DNA of 64,000 nt from positions 3,141,001 through 3,205,000 of the forward strand of contig JAJNNQ010000075.1 of the NCBI GenBank assembly GCA_027886175.1. Reading direction: 5' to 3'. Position 1 is the first letter of the stretch. Each line of letters begins with the position of its first letter. The translations under genes were made by a program, and so were the position numbers. Positions 9,521 to 22,968 of this stretch are shown in pieces. The stretch is from Phylloscopus collybita (taxonomy: Eukaryota > Chordata > Aves > Passeriformes > Phylloscopidae). The notes below the pieces were generated by a model. It saw nothing but the letters and a program-made list of their open reading frames with translations, did not search any database and was not told where the DNA came from.

Positions 9521-12500
9521 GTGATCCTACTGTGACTTCTATGTCAGGAAATCTTAAAATACTGAAAAACAAAGGTAGAGTCTGCCTTGTCTGGGTATCT
9601 GTGTTTCAGATCCCCCAAAGGGGCAGCAGACTGAGGTGCACTGGCAGAATTTAGCAGTTATTTATTGACCAGGGTGACAAGGAAAGATTGGGGATTAAGG
9701 CCATAATTCTATATTTAATAGGATGTGAAGAACAGGTTTTCAACTGCTGTAAATCAGTTTGTGTGCCTGGTTTTCCACGATGCTCAGGAGATTTTCCTTT
9801 CCCAGGGATCTGGTTCTTCTTGTCTTTTCCTGACTGCGAGGCCATCGATTTCCAGCATGCACAGGGCACTGCCAAAGCTCCTGAGACTTGCTGGAGTTTT
9901 CCTCGTGTCCTTTCAATCTCTGAATGCTCACAGGACCCTGACTGAAGTGCTGTGCCCACACAGCCCATGCAGGTGTCTGATGGGGTTGAGGCACATCAGC
10001 ACCATCCAAATGCAGGGGAGCAAGCCAAGGAGCCTTTCTCCAGTGCCAAGCCATGCATCTTCCTCTCTTCTCACTTGATCTTAAGCCTTTTTCTCTCCCT
10101 TCAGAACTGCCTTCAGCAGGGAGGGGAGGATTTTTAGGAGAAGTGCCCCAAAAGCAGCTAAGAGCTGGTTTGGGAGGGTTTTGATACAGTGTGGACTTCA
10201 CTTGGCAATGAGCAATATACACCTCTTGGAATCCACCAGCCACTTGGACTTTGAGAGGCTGGGGAAAAGTATAAATCCAGTCCTCTAAACGAACCATGAT
10301 AAGAAAAGCTGGCCTTCAGAATAAAGGCAGAAAGCCTCTTTTGCCAGCAGAAGGACACCGTGCATACTAAGCACAGAGTGGGCACCTGCTTGGCAGCCCC
10401 TAACCCTTCCCACAGGACATCTTTCTCTCTTCTTACAGGATTTGCCACCAGCTCAAAACATCTTGAGGTTTCTTTCCCTGTCATTTCCTAAATAAACTTT
10501 TCTAATACCCATAATATGAACTGATCCCAGGTTCTCCAAAGACAGATGGCTCTGTCACAGACCAGTATTAGATACTGACGTATCACTCCAGAACTTTGCC
10601 TTCCTCACTTCCCACCCCTTGTGATACCCTAGCCAGCAGCCCAGCAGCTGAAAAATGCTATGTAGAGAGGAGAACTGCTCCTGCTCTGAAGGATTTATGC
10701 CAGCTGACTCAGTTTCTGGAGGCAACTAGGGAGAAAGGTTGCCTCCAAACCAGAACAATTTGTCTGGCAAGTTTTGTGGTTCCTGCTGGTTGACACAGAC
10801 TCAGCCTGGGATGGTGACAGCCCATGGAAAACAGGAGATTTCAGACCTTCCTCTGCTGTTTTGATTAGCATAGACCACCCACAGAACTGACATCATATGC
10901 CAAGCTATTTGAGATGAGAGGCATCATCCACCTCTGAGCCAGAGGCTTTCCCAGTCTGTGTCAGTTCAGGGGTTCAGGGCATGGATCAGCCTCACCCAGA
11001 GGGCAGAGCTGTGGCCCAAGGCCTGGCTCAGAGGTGCACCACAGCCTGGTGCATGCCCAGAACCCATCATGCTTGTTTTTGCCAGGAGTCTGATGTCTAG
11101 GAGGTCTTCTGGGTGTCTTGCCTGCCTGGAGGTGATGCTGGGTATCACTCTGGGTGCATGGGGAAAGCTCAGCCTGGGCTGTCCCATCCACACCACGGGG
11201 TAATGGCTGCAGGACAATGCCCTAGGGCACCACAGCTACATGAGGCAAAGTGGAAAACATCAGCCTCAGGGGCATGATCCTTACTGTGCTGCATTCCATC
11301 TTCCCTTCTGCCTCCAGACTCATGAATCCCACCCCCCTGGCCTCTTGCACCAGCCTGCAGAGCCCAAATACTGACAGAAATGCCACAGATAGCTCCTGTC
11401 CCCCATATGCTCCCATCACCCAGCCAAGGCTACTCCATGTGAGCGTAACAGAAACATATTTCAGAGTTAAACATCCTGCAGTTCAGAAGGGGCTGCCAAA
11501 GGGAAAAAAATTAATTTCCTTCCTTTCTTTATATTTTTCTGGCTGGATACACCTCAGGGTCTTCTCTGGTGTTCATTAGTCTTCTCTCCCCTGTCCCCAC
11601 TGGATGGATGCATCTCCAATCCAGCACAGGCCAGCAGCACGAATCAAAACACTGAAAAGCCCATGCTTGATAACAGAAGTCACTATCATTTTCCCCAGTG
11701 CCATCTCTAATGTCCAATGCTGTGTGATTATGGCAGCTCTCACTCCCATTTTGACATCTCAAGATAGCTCCCTCTGAGAGCACCTCCTTTCCTAGGCACA
11801 CGTTGGAGCCCCCTCCCATGTCTGAATGTCAGGGCACTGGGTCAAGCCTAGAGAGAGATCTCAGGTGTCTTCACACTCAGTTTTGTTTTCAGCACCAGTT
11901 TCCAAGGAAGTGCACAGAAAGAAACCTCACCAGGTGGTTGTTGTCTAATGCCACCCAGTTTGCTCTTTGATGTATGTGAAAAAGCATTTCACCTCCCATT
12001 GGGCTGGTACGTCTTCTGCTCCTTCTGCTCCCAGCTCTTGATCCCTTCCTTGTCCCCAAGCAGATCTGGAGAAAACAGCAGCTTCTGCCAAGCCTCACAC
12101 CCTGCAAATGCCAGTTTAACAACACACTTGTTTTATCCATTTAACTAACTCAGCTTTTTCTTCCTCATTTGCTTTTGCTGACCCTGCAGCACAGTTTGCT
12201 GCCCTGCTCTGCAGCCCAGACCATCTTCCCAATCCCAAAGCCCTGCAGCAATCCTGCTCATCATCAGAGGAAAGACCCTTTGTAGCCCATTCTTTCACCC
12301 CATGGCATGCTATCATCCCTGTGGGTTCAGCCACTGTCCCATGGCAGACACAGGCACAGACATGAGCTCCTTTGAGGAAAAGGAGACCAAGATGTCAGTG
12401 GATATTACAGCCCTGACAGCTGGATTTACACTTTGTTCCTCTGTCTTCACAACATGTTGCTCTGCTTTCTGTCCAGCCCTGCTTCTAATCCCCCCTCCCT

Positions 12501-14144
12501 CCTCTCCCTTTATGTATAGATATTTTATTGCAAACACTCTGGCTTTTACGACCGGATTTTTCACGCTCTGGACCACTTCCCCCATCAATTCTTTTGTCAC
12601 TTTTACTGTCAGCTGCTCCTGGATAAAAATAACAAGAAAAGCCAGGTTTTCTGAGCTGGTCTGTTCTCTGGGGGGAACCTACCAGAATAACCTGCCAGAA
12701 GAAGCAGTTGCTAATAATAATATGCCGAGTGAAGGGACCAGTGCATTGTAACTCACTATTTAATTGAAATTATGACCTCCTTTGAGATCTTCATCTGACC
12801 ACAGTGTTCGTAAGTCAGCTTCTCACAGGCCACCCCAGCCTGAGCTGGAAGCACAGATGCTGCTGTAAGCCCCCAGTGAGACCCTGTTGCCATCAGAGCT
12901 GAGCTTTGTCCTGCTCCCACCCAACCATGGGACCCACCAGCTCCTCTCCCAGGAAATCCTTAGTGACTGATTTAGAAGGCATCATGCATTAAATTAATCC
13001 CAGAGGAAAACTCATCCATTTCCAGACCCCTGCACCTTGCTCACAGTCCCATACCAACAGTGTCTCATTAGGAATGGGAAAAGCTCCAGAGCCAGGGAAG
13101 GCTGCTGGTTCTCCTTTCTTGCACCTTGTGAGCTTTGCAGCTAAGAAAGCAGAATAATCCCTAATTGCACACCTGGTGTAACTAATGCTGGTTTTCTACC
13201 ACCTCTGAGTAACTAGAAATGGACTCTACTAGAGAGAGATCTTCATAAAACCCACAAGAGCTCAGCCAAGCAAAGTTGATCCTGCTTCTGTTCTTAACCC
13301 AAGCCCAACAGTCCCTATTCCTATGTCAGCAGGGAAACACTCCTGGGATCACACTGGAATGTTATTTTTATACTGTCAAATTACTGGAACAGCCAGCACT
13401 CTCCTACATGATTCCCTAACACAAAAATCTGGAGTTAGAGCCAGGCTTTCCCACCATACAACTTGCACACAGCCACCTTGTCTTGGATGTAAGGAGTGTT
13501 CAGCTGTGCCCTGATCATTCCCACAGAACTCAGATAGAAGGAAAATCCCTGACTCAAGAGAATTTACTCAGTGGCCTGTGCAGATGAGTTGGCATTGCAT
13601 CTGCTGCCCTTCTTGCCCAAGCATGGCCCAAACTCTAGAGCTTTGTAGGACTATTCCTAATGGGACCAGTAGCCAGTGTGGCAGCCAGGGACTTTGCACC
13701 ATGTTTGCCTACAAAACCAGAGACTGGAACTCATCCTTCACAGCAGTTCCCAGCTGCTGTGACCAGACCTGTTCTCTGCTGGCCTCTGTGCTCAGAGAAG
13801 TTCCATCTCTCTGCTTGTCTTTCTCCAAAGTTGTTCTCCTGGCTTCCCACCCACCAACACCCAGCCCTGGTTTTAGAAACTCAGAGACACCTCTCAGCCT
13901 GTGCCTTCCTGTACCTCCACCTTCTGCTCCTTGTGTTGTTTGTATTCCCCAAATTATCTTTCTTTTAATCTTTGCAAATAGACCTTTCTTGGCTGGTTCT
14001 CAGACAGGAAAGAGAGGGTACAAGCAGGCATTTTTCTTCTCCTCAGCACAAATCTGTGGGCTGCACTTTGAGCTCTTTCCCTTTTCTTCCCAAGGCAGTG
14101 TTGACTGTGTTTCTCATGGCAGCTCACAAGAGCTTCCCAAAGTT
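9521..14144. other. Long unannotated stretch, no repeats recognised
   Basis: About 4.6 kb in which I recognise no CR1, LTR, RNA gene or known protein. Modest open frames exist (for example 9740-10297 minus with 185 codons, 13578-14159 plus with 193 codons, 12302-12751 plus with 149 codons). They overlap frames on the other strand and show no domain. Around 12618 a minus-strand acceptor-like site (pyrimidine tract then CAG) precedes a frame reading KELMGEVVQSVKNPVVKARV, which I could not identify. Confidence 0.45.
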
Positions 14145-14405
14145 TCACAGAATCCTTAAATGGTTTGGGTTGGATAGGACCTTAAAATTATGAACCCCCT
14201 GCCATAGGCAGGGACACCTTCCACTATCCCAGGATGCTCCAAGCCCCATCCAACCTGGCCTTGAACACTTCCAGGGATGGGGCAGCCACAGCTTCTCTGG
14301 GAAACCTGTGCCAGTAAAGAATGTTTTGCTAATATCTAATCTAAACCTGCCTTCCTTCAGTTTACCCCTTGTTCTATCACCCCATGCCCCTCTCTTTCAG
14401 TAGAT
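14145..14405 (-). mobile_element. CR1 LINE 3' end, about 260 bp
   Basis: Plus-strand landmarks are 'cacagaatccttaaatggtt', 'taggcagggacaccttccac', 'tggccttgaacacttccagg', 'gatggggcagccacagcttc' and 'atctaatctaaacctgcc'. This is the reverse complement of a 5'-truncated CR1. Confidence 0.93.
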
Positions 14406-17091
14406 TGCCAATTTCTGTAAGAATAAAAGCCAACTCTGAAAAACAAACCAGCCACTGCTGCACTAACAAAAGAGAGACTCATTTCACTTTACAACAGGCC
14501 TCCAACAGTTAAGCATTAAAGATAACTCCATCATTTAAGTTTTTCTCCTATTAGGATCTGAGCAAACCATCCCATGTGTATTGTAGCTGGGTCTTTTCAG
14601 ATGTTAATTATTTCTGATAAAAATACCTTCCTATAAAGATGGAAATTTCTCCTTTAAGTGTTTGCATATCTGCCATATAACAAGGGTTACAGTAAACAAG
14701 GGCTGGCTTTGGCATAGAATTCAATTCCTTGTAGAGAAAGAAAACTTGATTTAGAGTTTAATAATTTTCTTTTGAAAATGATGCTGAAAGAATAATTTCT
14801 CAGGTTTTTTTTTCACAAGCATGGATGGGAATGTGGTACAGCAGCTCATAAACACCTGGAAAATTAAGCAGCTCATCTCCAGAGATTTGAATTTCATTTG
14901 TATTACAAACTAAACAAAGATACTAAAGTTGCACAGGTTTTTTCATATGCATTCGTGAGACTGGGAGTTTCACAGACAAAATGACACAATTGTGACTATA
15001 ATTGGCAGGAGAGTGCAGTTCCCAAGTTGACAGGAAAAAAATTTCCTGTCCAAATTGGATTCATGTCAGCAAATGCTTCATTTTTACTTTCCTGCAAACT
15101 GGAAAGTTTCCAACCAGGGTGCACACCCACCAGAGCTGGCATTTCAGTTCCACATCAGAAATTGATACCAGCTGCACTGCAATGCCATGGGCAGCACCCA
15201 CGTTCCCCTGCTCCCCTTTCATCCCTCTGTGAACTCACCCAGGGCTCCAAAACTGGCAGGTTCCAGAGTCCCTGGCCCATAATCCTGGCCAGCTTCCACT
15301 GAAGCCTAACCTTGGATGCAGTAAAATCACTTTTAACCCGGGTTTTAATTTTGTGCTAGCTGAATTGGTATTTTCCCATGACTTTTTAGCATAAAAAAAA
15401 TTAAATTAATATTTCCAGTTGCTACAGTAGGTCTTTTATGTGCCTGTCCTTGATTTTACATGGACATCTGTGCAACCTCTCCTACCCAACCAAGGGCCAA
15501 GCAAGCATAATATAACCACATAGCTAATAAAAGTGGTTATTTCAGACAGCCTGGAAACAGGAGATAAAACCACAGATTAAAAATAACTTAAACCCAGATG
15601 AAGTCAAGGCTGAAAACTTATCAACAACTTTCAGGTGAGCAAGTTACAGAGTGCAGGTGACAAAAAGAAGAAAAAAGCATTGCAAAAACTGGGAAATTAC
15701 TTCAAGTTTAAATTTAAAGAAATCCAACCACTTCAAGGTAAAGAAACACAAAGGTAGGACAGTCAAAAATATTAACTCTAACTGTAGGAAGTCCACATTT
15801 CACTGTGATGTCTGCTCCAATTCCATTTTGAGTCATCATATAGATTGAGCTGCCCAAGGTCACGTTCGATACTCTCACTTTTCTCTTTTGTGATGCAATT
15901 CGGACAAAATTAACAAAACGGACGTCAAGAGCCATAAAAAAAGTGGTTTTTGCAGAAGGACATGTGGGCAGTGGAATTTTCCTGCAATAACAGTCTTCTT
16001 GTTGGAGTAGTTTAAATCTGGATGAGGCGCTTGAGAACGAAGCGAAGAGACAATCTCGTCCCGCTCCTGCCGGGGCATGTGGACAGGATGACCTAACAAG
16101 TCTTTCCCATCTGCCATCCCTGTGGTTCTCTGAGAAATGAAATCCCACGAGACCCAGGGCCTGATCCTGAGAGGTGAACCCAGAGGACCAGACTTCACCC
16201 TGCTTAAGCTTTGCTATAAATAAATTTGTGTTGGGGCCAATTACTGGCATTTGCCTCTTTCTCAATCGTTTCAGCCAGAACCTCTTGGCATTTAACAATG
16301 TGATTTTTCCAGCAATATGTGAATTGCTTTCACTTCTATGTTTTTCCCAGCTGTCTGACTCAGAAATGTGGGCTGACGTGGTTAAATCAAGGGTGCCAGA
16401 GAGATGCTAGAGAGATGGGATGGGCAAAGATGTCAAAAAAAAAAAAAGTGTAAAGGAGGAAGTGAATCTGCCTCTCATGAGTCTCCCCTTTGCTGAATTA
16501 ATAGTGAGAATGCCAGTGGTTGGCTTTTCTGGCAGGAAAACTGATGTATAAAGTACACATTAAGTGAACATTCAAAAATAATTCAAGAGGGTTAATTTTC
16601 GTGGTGCAAACTCATCTCAAATGTCATTTATCTCAACAAAGATCAAAAATTCTGCTTTTTAATCTGTGCACCCTGCAAAAAGTTCACCAGACATGAAACT
16701 GTCACTAACTGAGAAATGTTTACCACCACAAGATGAAAAATAATGTCCTATAACATGTACAATCAAGAAAACCTTCATCCCCTAGAGGACAAATTAAAAA
16801 CAGAAAAGGAGGTTAAATTCCTGGAATGTGTTATTTAACTGAATTATGTTCTCAGCCTTCATTTCATTCTTTTCATATATGCCTTCCAAACTGGGGAAAT
16901 CACTTGACAACATTTAAGGAGTATTCAATATTTTTTTTTGGTGAGAAACTACTTATTTGCATGAAATCCACCATTTTCTGTCCAACTGGTAATTTACACA
17001 AGAAGTTTCCAATTTTTCTGCAATAATTTTGGCCTTCAGAAATGCCCTGGGACAGACATCTCAGTCCATCTAATGGATGTTATCAATTTAG
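14406..17091. other. Unannotated stretch with a CpG-retaining patch
   Basis: AT-rich unique DNA. The segment 15860-16080 keeps about 11 CpGs and lies inside a 194-codon minus-strand frame (15714-16298). I recognise no protein in it. No other feature is seen apart from short A runs. Confidence 0.45.
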
Positions 17092-17180
17092 TCACAGAAT
17101 CACAGAATGGCTGAGTTTGGAAGGAACCACTTGGTGGGGTTATGTGTTCAACCTCCTCCCTCCAGAGTCAGTTGCCAAGA
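17092..17180 (-). mobile_element. CR1-type LINE 3'-end fragment
   Basis: It starts 'gtcacagaatcacagaatgg', then 'ctgagtttggaaggaacca' and 'caacctcctccctccagagt'. The tail repeat is CR1-like and the body belongs to a different subfamily from the common ones in this window. Only about 90 bp is recognisable. Confidence 0.7.
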
Positions 17181-18019
17181 ACCTGAAAATTATTTTCACT
17201 CAGCTTTGAAATATGAAAAAATGGAATTTTAAATATGCTAAAAATCATATGAAGTTACAGAAAATGGCCTTTCCTCACATGCCCATATGGGGGCAGAAGG
17301 TGGCCTTCTTGCACATCCAAAGCTCTTCCCCACATGCTGGCTCCTCTAGCAAGATCAGCAGCAGTGTTGATGCCAACCTGCTGTGTCCTGTGTCTGGCAG
17401 CTCCAAGAATTTGTCATCCCCAGGGCTGCCCCTGAATTCTCAAAGGAGAACTTCTGCCCCTTCATGCTCCCCTGGGCCAGAGGCCCAGGAATCAAGGGTG
17501 GAAAAATGTTGATGAAAAAGAGATGGCATCTGATAAAGATAAGAGCTTCCAAGTTACGTTACGCAGCACACATGCATGTTATAATTTCTGCAGCAAGAGT
17601 AGCTGGAGAGGTTTTCCAGGCTCTTTCTCACCCACAGAGGGTCCTGAATCCCAGACAGGACTTACTACATCTGTTCCATAACAGTCATCCATGATTCAAT
17701 AATGAAACCTCCATCCAGCCCAACTTCAGCCCAGAAAACTGTTCCTTGACACCTCAGAATGAGATATAAAGGGGTCTTTTGGAGTACAAATGGATGATTT
17801 TATCCTTCTGATTTGTTCCCTGGTTTTCATTTGCCATTTCCTGTCCACCCTTCACAGAATCACTGTCCATGGTGAAGGTGAGGGATGCATCCAGTATGGG
17901 GCTGCCTCAAAAGGCCACTGAGCAACAAGATTGGAGGTGAAGATGTCAAAGTTGAAAGAAGAAAATGTCTTGGTAAACATTTGTACCTTGAGAGATGTCA
18001 AGGACCTGGAGATGGGCAA
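17181..18019. other. Unannotated non-coding stretch
   Basis: No gene or repeat recognised with confidence. Weak CR1-tail-like sequence occurs near 17853-17870. Confidence 0.4.
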
Positions 18020-18068
18020 GGGGATTTTAAGGACCCTTCCAACCCAAACCATTCTGTGATTCTGTGGT
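18020..18068 (+). mobile_element. CR1 LINE extreme 3' end
   Basis: Only the last part is present: 'ttttaaggacccttccaacc' then 'caaaccattctgtgattctg'. The body upstream is too diverged or absent. Confidence 0.75.
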
Positions 18069-19877
18069 ATTCCTGGGTCTCTGTACCTTTTTCAGTACAG
18101 GCTGATCTATCTTGGACAAAACCACATCATGCACCTGAAAAAAAGGCAACAACGAGAATGTTCTCCATGCCCTGCTGTGCTTATATTCATTGTCCCTTCC
18201 CTTCCACCCATGGCCTGTGTCTGGAAGGTGGTGGGCCCTTCTTGGTGGAAGAACCTGGCATTTTCTTCCCATATCCACATAGTCTCAGCACTTGACATCT
18301 GGACTGGGTCCTGAGCTTCCACCCAGCCTGACTGAGCTTTGGAGGTTGACAACCCTTCAGCAACACAGTTAATCTGTAATAATCAGGTCAGTTATCAGTG
18401 ATAACATGAAATGCATTTTTGGGAAAGGCTGAGGCTGCACTGAGGAATGACTCCACATAAGGAAAAGACAACTGCATGCTCCTTCTCCCAGGATTTTCCC
18501 TGCACTGAGCTGGAAGACAGGCTGAGCAGCAAGTCACCAGGCAGGCAGTGAGCTCAGGGAGGACTGCACCTAATTCCAGTGGTGGAAATGACTATGCTAT
18601 ACCTCTCCAAAAGATCTGGCTGCAGGAAGCTCCCACCAGCATAGATTTCTCAACATAGTCCCAGGAAAGCTATCCCAGGAAGTGCACAGGGCTGCCTGGT
18701 ATAAACCTTCTGTCCACAGCAGTCAAGTCTTCAGTCCAGTCTATGCAATGCCTTGCTCTTACCAAAACAACTGGTTCCAAGGGGCAGAAACTAAGACCTG
18801 CTTATCTGAGGCCTGAGAAGAACAGAGACAGCAAAAGTAGAAGGAATTAGGGCTGCTCTGTGCCTGGTAGGTTTGTGCTTCTGTACCTCTAGCCAGGAAT
18901 GCAAGCTACTCCTCCTCAAAGAAAGATTGTGTTCCTATCTCAGCCAACAGCAAAACATCCAGTGGTTTCAACAGCAGCAGAAAACAGCCTTGAGGAAAAA
19001 AGGGCAAAGAAAGGCAGCAAATTCACTGTTGCAATAAATGTACCTGCACATCAGCTTGCTATCTGCAAAGGCCTTGTGTGAGCCAACCTGCTCCCCATCA
19101 TCACGAGCAAGTCAGCCTGTGTGTGGGTGGGCAGGTTCACAGCAGGGTGGACATACACCAAGGAGATGCTGAGATCAGAACCTTGCTCTGCCCAGAGAGA
19201 AGGCCCCACAGGTTGACATGGCCCACATTAGGCAGTGCTCAGGAGACAAGTGGATGTTGCTAATCCATCATGCCAGACCAAGGAGACAGATGAGAGAAAT
19301 CAGGCATGGGGCTGGGAGCCTCCCAGCATTGCCACACGGCATCATCATCCAGTGGTTGCTCATTCCCTGCTGATTTCAGAGGCTGTTGCCATCACCTCAT
19401 GCTGCTGACACTCTGCAGATGAAGGTGATAGTACTGGGAAGGGTCTTTGGAGTGCTGGTTTTTTCCCAGGAAATGGTAAAGAGGCCAGGTTCCAAGGATT
19501 TTGCCGGGCAAGCATCCTGGAATCTCCAGCTCTAGCCATTTCACCTGTGAAGCATCCTGAAGGTCCACAGAAAGTCCAGGAAGCCCCCATACTAAGCAGC
19601 AGATAAACATGGCAGGAACCAGGCAGACGTGCACTACAGTCCATTTTGCTTAGAGCTTTATCTACCCAACTGGATTTGCTGGCATGTCAGTGCCATGCAA
19701 TGCTCCAGAGTATGGGAGGGTCTGGACTATACTCCCACCATAAGGATAATTTTTCTTTATTTTTCTAGTTCATCACTTGGGCAGTTTGCCTGGTGGGGTA
19801 GAAATGACTTCTCATTTCATCTACTCACAACACCTCCTTTCTGGAAGTCCTGCAGAGAAAATTAGAACATAATAGAA

Positions 19878-19957
19878 TTGGAGATGCAACTTCTCTCTTG
19901 GAGACACAAATATTCTGTTAGAGATACAGCTATTCTCTTGGAGATATGCCAATTTAC
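19878..19957. repeat. Imperfect tandem repeat, 20-bp period, about 4 units
   Basis: Four consecutive 20-base units each start TTGGAGA or TTAGAGA: at 19878, 19898, 19918 and 19938. The first three end in a ttctct/attctg/attctc-type core. The period is exact although the units are diverged. Confidence 0.7.
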
Positions 19958-19993
19958 TTTTCTTTTCCTTTCCTCTTTTTTTTTTTTTTTTTT
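19956..19993. repeat. Pyrimidine tract ending in T18
   Basis: Only C and T apart from one A near its start, ending in 18 uninterrupted T at 19976-19993. Simple low-complexity DNA immediately after the 20-bp array. Confidence 0.85.
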
Positions 19994-22762
19994 AAGGGAG
20001 AGAAGTGTTGACAACCTTTATGGGGGAAGGAAGAAGAAATACTTTATAAGATGAAAGAAGGAGGCAGGTGTGACACGAGCTCTCATCTTACAGAGCTGTG
20101 GCCATAAGAAGGATTAGGGCATAGGTTTTCAGGCATTCATCTCCAGCTCTTGTATAAACAAAACTCTTATCCATCAAGTGAAGGCTTTATGTCCCAGGGA
20201 ATGCAACATTTTTTTCCTAAGAGCTCTTCAAAGGAAAAAATAAAGTGTAGTTCCAGAGCTGCACAACTTTGTGTAAGCCATCGTCACAGTTGATGTCACC
20301 ATAAATAAACAAAGGAATACTGGGGCCAACCATGACAAAAATGTCAAATTCTTCCTAGAACAGTTATCCTGCCTGCTACAAGAGCAAAGCAAGCTCTTGT
20401 CCTGATGAAGAGAGGGGTCTTTGGAAAATGGAACAGAGCCTGGAAAAGCCACAGAGACCTAATTGCTGATCCATATTGTCACAAGTATCACCATTTCCGT
20501 CAGTGGACAGAAAAGCCCCAAGAAAATTGTACTTGGCCAGCTCTTCCTTATCATGTCTCATTTGTGTGGCCAAGGGTTTTCATGTGGAGGATGGGGACAT
20601 TATCCTGTAACAAAACAAATGTTTGTTCTTTCCTCCCCAGTTTGCCTGAGAGGAATGAAAACGGGATGAAATAGTTTGCATGAATGGCACCTAGGAGTCA
20701 GTGCAGGTTGAGACTCCCTCCAGGTGAGGACACTCATGTTTAGGTGCTCCCATGTAAATGTGGTGTCTGAATTTCCATCATAGCCACTGAAGTTATAGTC
20801 ACTAACCCTAGAACTTGATCCAGCCCAACCTCCAGTAGATACCCAGCTTGGGGTGGATTTACTTGCCTGAAAGCAGACACCTAGAAAGGTGTTCAAGGGT
20901 ATCTAAGTCATCCACATGAGGCTCCTTAAATAAAACACAGGATCTACTTCAAATGAGGAGTGTTTCAGCACCTGAATCCTATCCACAACTGCTCCACGGG
21001 GGTCAATGACATTGACAAATCAGGTATAGATCTGTCCCCTGGAAAACATAAATGCTGTGTTTGCCTTGTGTTCGACTAAATCATTCCACAAAGTTTGGAG
21101 ACAGTGTTAGGCAACTGTGCCATCTTTCCTGTGAGGTCTGAGAAAAACAAAGCTTTCAGTTCCCAAGGGTGCCAGAGCAGCATTTCCCCTGAGAGCTCTG
21201 AGAAGACACCTCAAAACAATCACTCTTCTCCAGATCAATGTCATGCTGTATTAATGCAACCTCTTGATTTTCAGAAACATTCATTATATTTTGGGCTTCT
21301 TACTATGCATGCACCACTTCCCACCTACTCTTTGCAGTGGCTTCACCAGTGATGGTGGAACCTCTGTGCAAATGATGATCACCCTGTTTGATAGGAGTTT
21401 CTTCATCCTACAAGGCTACATTTAAATGTCAGTCATGTCAGCCTGTTTCCACTAGCTCAAAAATAAGGATTCAGAAGAAAACCCTGAGTCACCAGGCTGT
21501 GTCTGAATGCAAGGTCTGTATCCTCTGGGCTAGTTCAGTGTCTCCATTTGTTGTAGATGTCTCCACACTGTCAGTTCCTTCAGCATGGAGGCTGAGACAA
21601 CAACAGAACATAACTACATCCATTTTCCCACTAAAATAAGGATTTCCCTGACTCCATCCTAGACGTTTTTGTTCCCTGGCTCCAGTGCACCAAGCTGTAT
21701 GTATCACCTCTCCTGGACCCTTCAGCCATCCCCTGGGACCAGCAGGAGAACAACTTGTGTGAGTCAGCATCCTGCCTCCAAAAGTGGACGCCCAAGAAGG
21801 AACATAGGCTTAGAACAAACATGTAACAATATTTCCTTGAAACACTTCCCAGCATTCATCAGCTTGTGGGTTGGGAATTTCCCAGGTGAGAAAAGGGATC
21901 TTTGCATTTTGTTGTCATCAGTACATTTTCTCCCAGAGTTTTCCAGTCTCTTTTGGAGCGTACACAAACTTTGCATCCACAACCTCCTACAGCAAGGCAC
22001 TCCACAGGTTTTATAACACAGTGTGTGAACAACCACCTCTTTTTTTCTCTAATGTGACTCTCAGTAATTTCTCTTGATGTCCTCTTGAATTGGCAGGGGC
22101 TGTGGAGAGCCATCCCTGAGTCCCCCACCTTTGGGCTGCTGAGGTAATATTGCCCTATGACCTTTCAGTTCTCCCTTTTCCTGAAATCCCCAAATTTGGC
22201 TGTACTGCTTCTGCCCATTGCAGGTCAGCAGAGGGAGCTGATGCTCTGAGCCCTTCCAGCAGCTGCTGTGGCTTTTCATGTCCCAGCTTTTAACACTCAG
22301 TCTAAATATAAAACAATACCCGTTGTTTCTCCTGGCTGCACGGCTGAAAGTTTCAGAGGAATGAAATCAAATAGCCAAGAAAGGCAACGCACTCAAAAGG
22401 AAGAGTACTGGTAAATAAGATTATGTTTTATTCTGAAGTAAGACAAATTTCAGGGTTTGTCCTAAGACAGCAGCCAAGAGAAAAAGACAAGTAAGAAAAA
22501 ACAATCCTGATTCAGACTCCTCAACAAGACTGACAACTCGACTTTGGTTTGTTTTTAATCAGTTGCCCTCTTATGTATTATCAGAATATGGAAGATCTTG
22601 CCTTGAATGTCACATACAGTGGAGTCTGCAAAAGGAAAGCTTGACTTTTGTAGGAAACCCAGAGTAATTCTCAGAGATGTCACCTGAAGTGTCTGTGCCT
22701 CGGTTTCTCCACTCCTCTATGCTTTACCCATTTTATTATAGTTGCATCAGGATAAAGGAGCA

Positions 22763-22968
22763 TGTCACAGAGTACAGAATTATTTGGGTTGGAAAGCCAC
22801 ATAAAGATCAACCAGTTCCAACTCTCTGCTGTGGGCACAGACACCTTTCACTAGACCAGGTTGCTCAGAGTCCCACCCAGTCCAGTCTTGAAAACTTCCA
22901 GGGATGGGGCAGCCACAGATTCACTGGGAAACCTGTGCCAGGGCCTCACCACCCCCATCACCCCTGTC
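22763..22968 (-). mobile_element. CR1 LINE 3' end, about 205 bp
   Basis: Plus-strand landmarks are 'gtcacagagtacagaattat', 'ttgggttggaaagccacata', 'gggcacagacacctttcact', 'acttccagggatggggcagc' and 'ccagggcctcaccaccc'. This is a reverse-complement, 5'-truncated CR1. Confidence 0.92.

Larger units (their letters stand above)
18069..22762. other. Long unannotated stretch
   Basis: About 4.7 kb without a recognised gene. It contains the 20-bp tandem array and pyrimidine/T tract listed separately. All open frames are under 120 codons and lack recognisable domains. Confidence 0.5.

Noticed and set aside
13578..14159. 193-codon plus-strand ORF
   Set aside because: Its end runs into a minus-strand CR1 and no domain is visible.
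15714..16298. 194-codon minus-strand ORF as a protein gene
   Set aside because: No domain, signal or splice evidence. Only its CpG content is notable, and that is reported as a finding.
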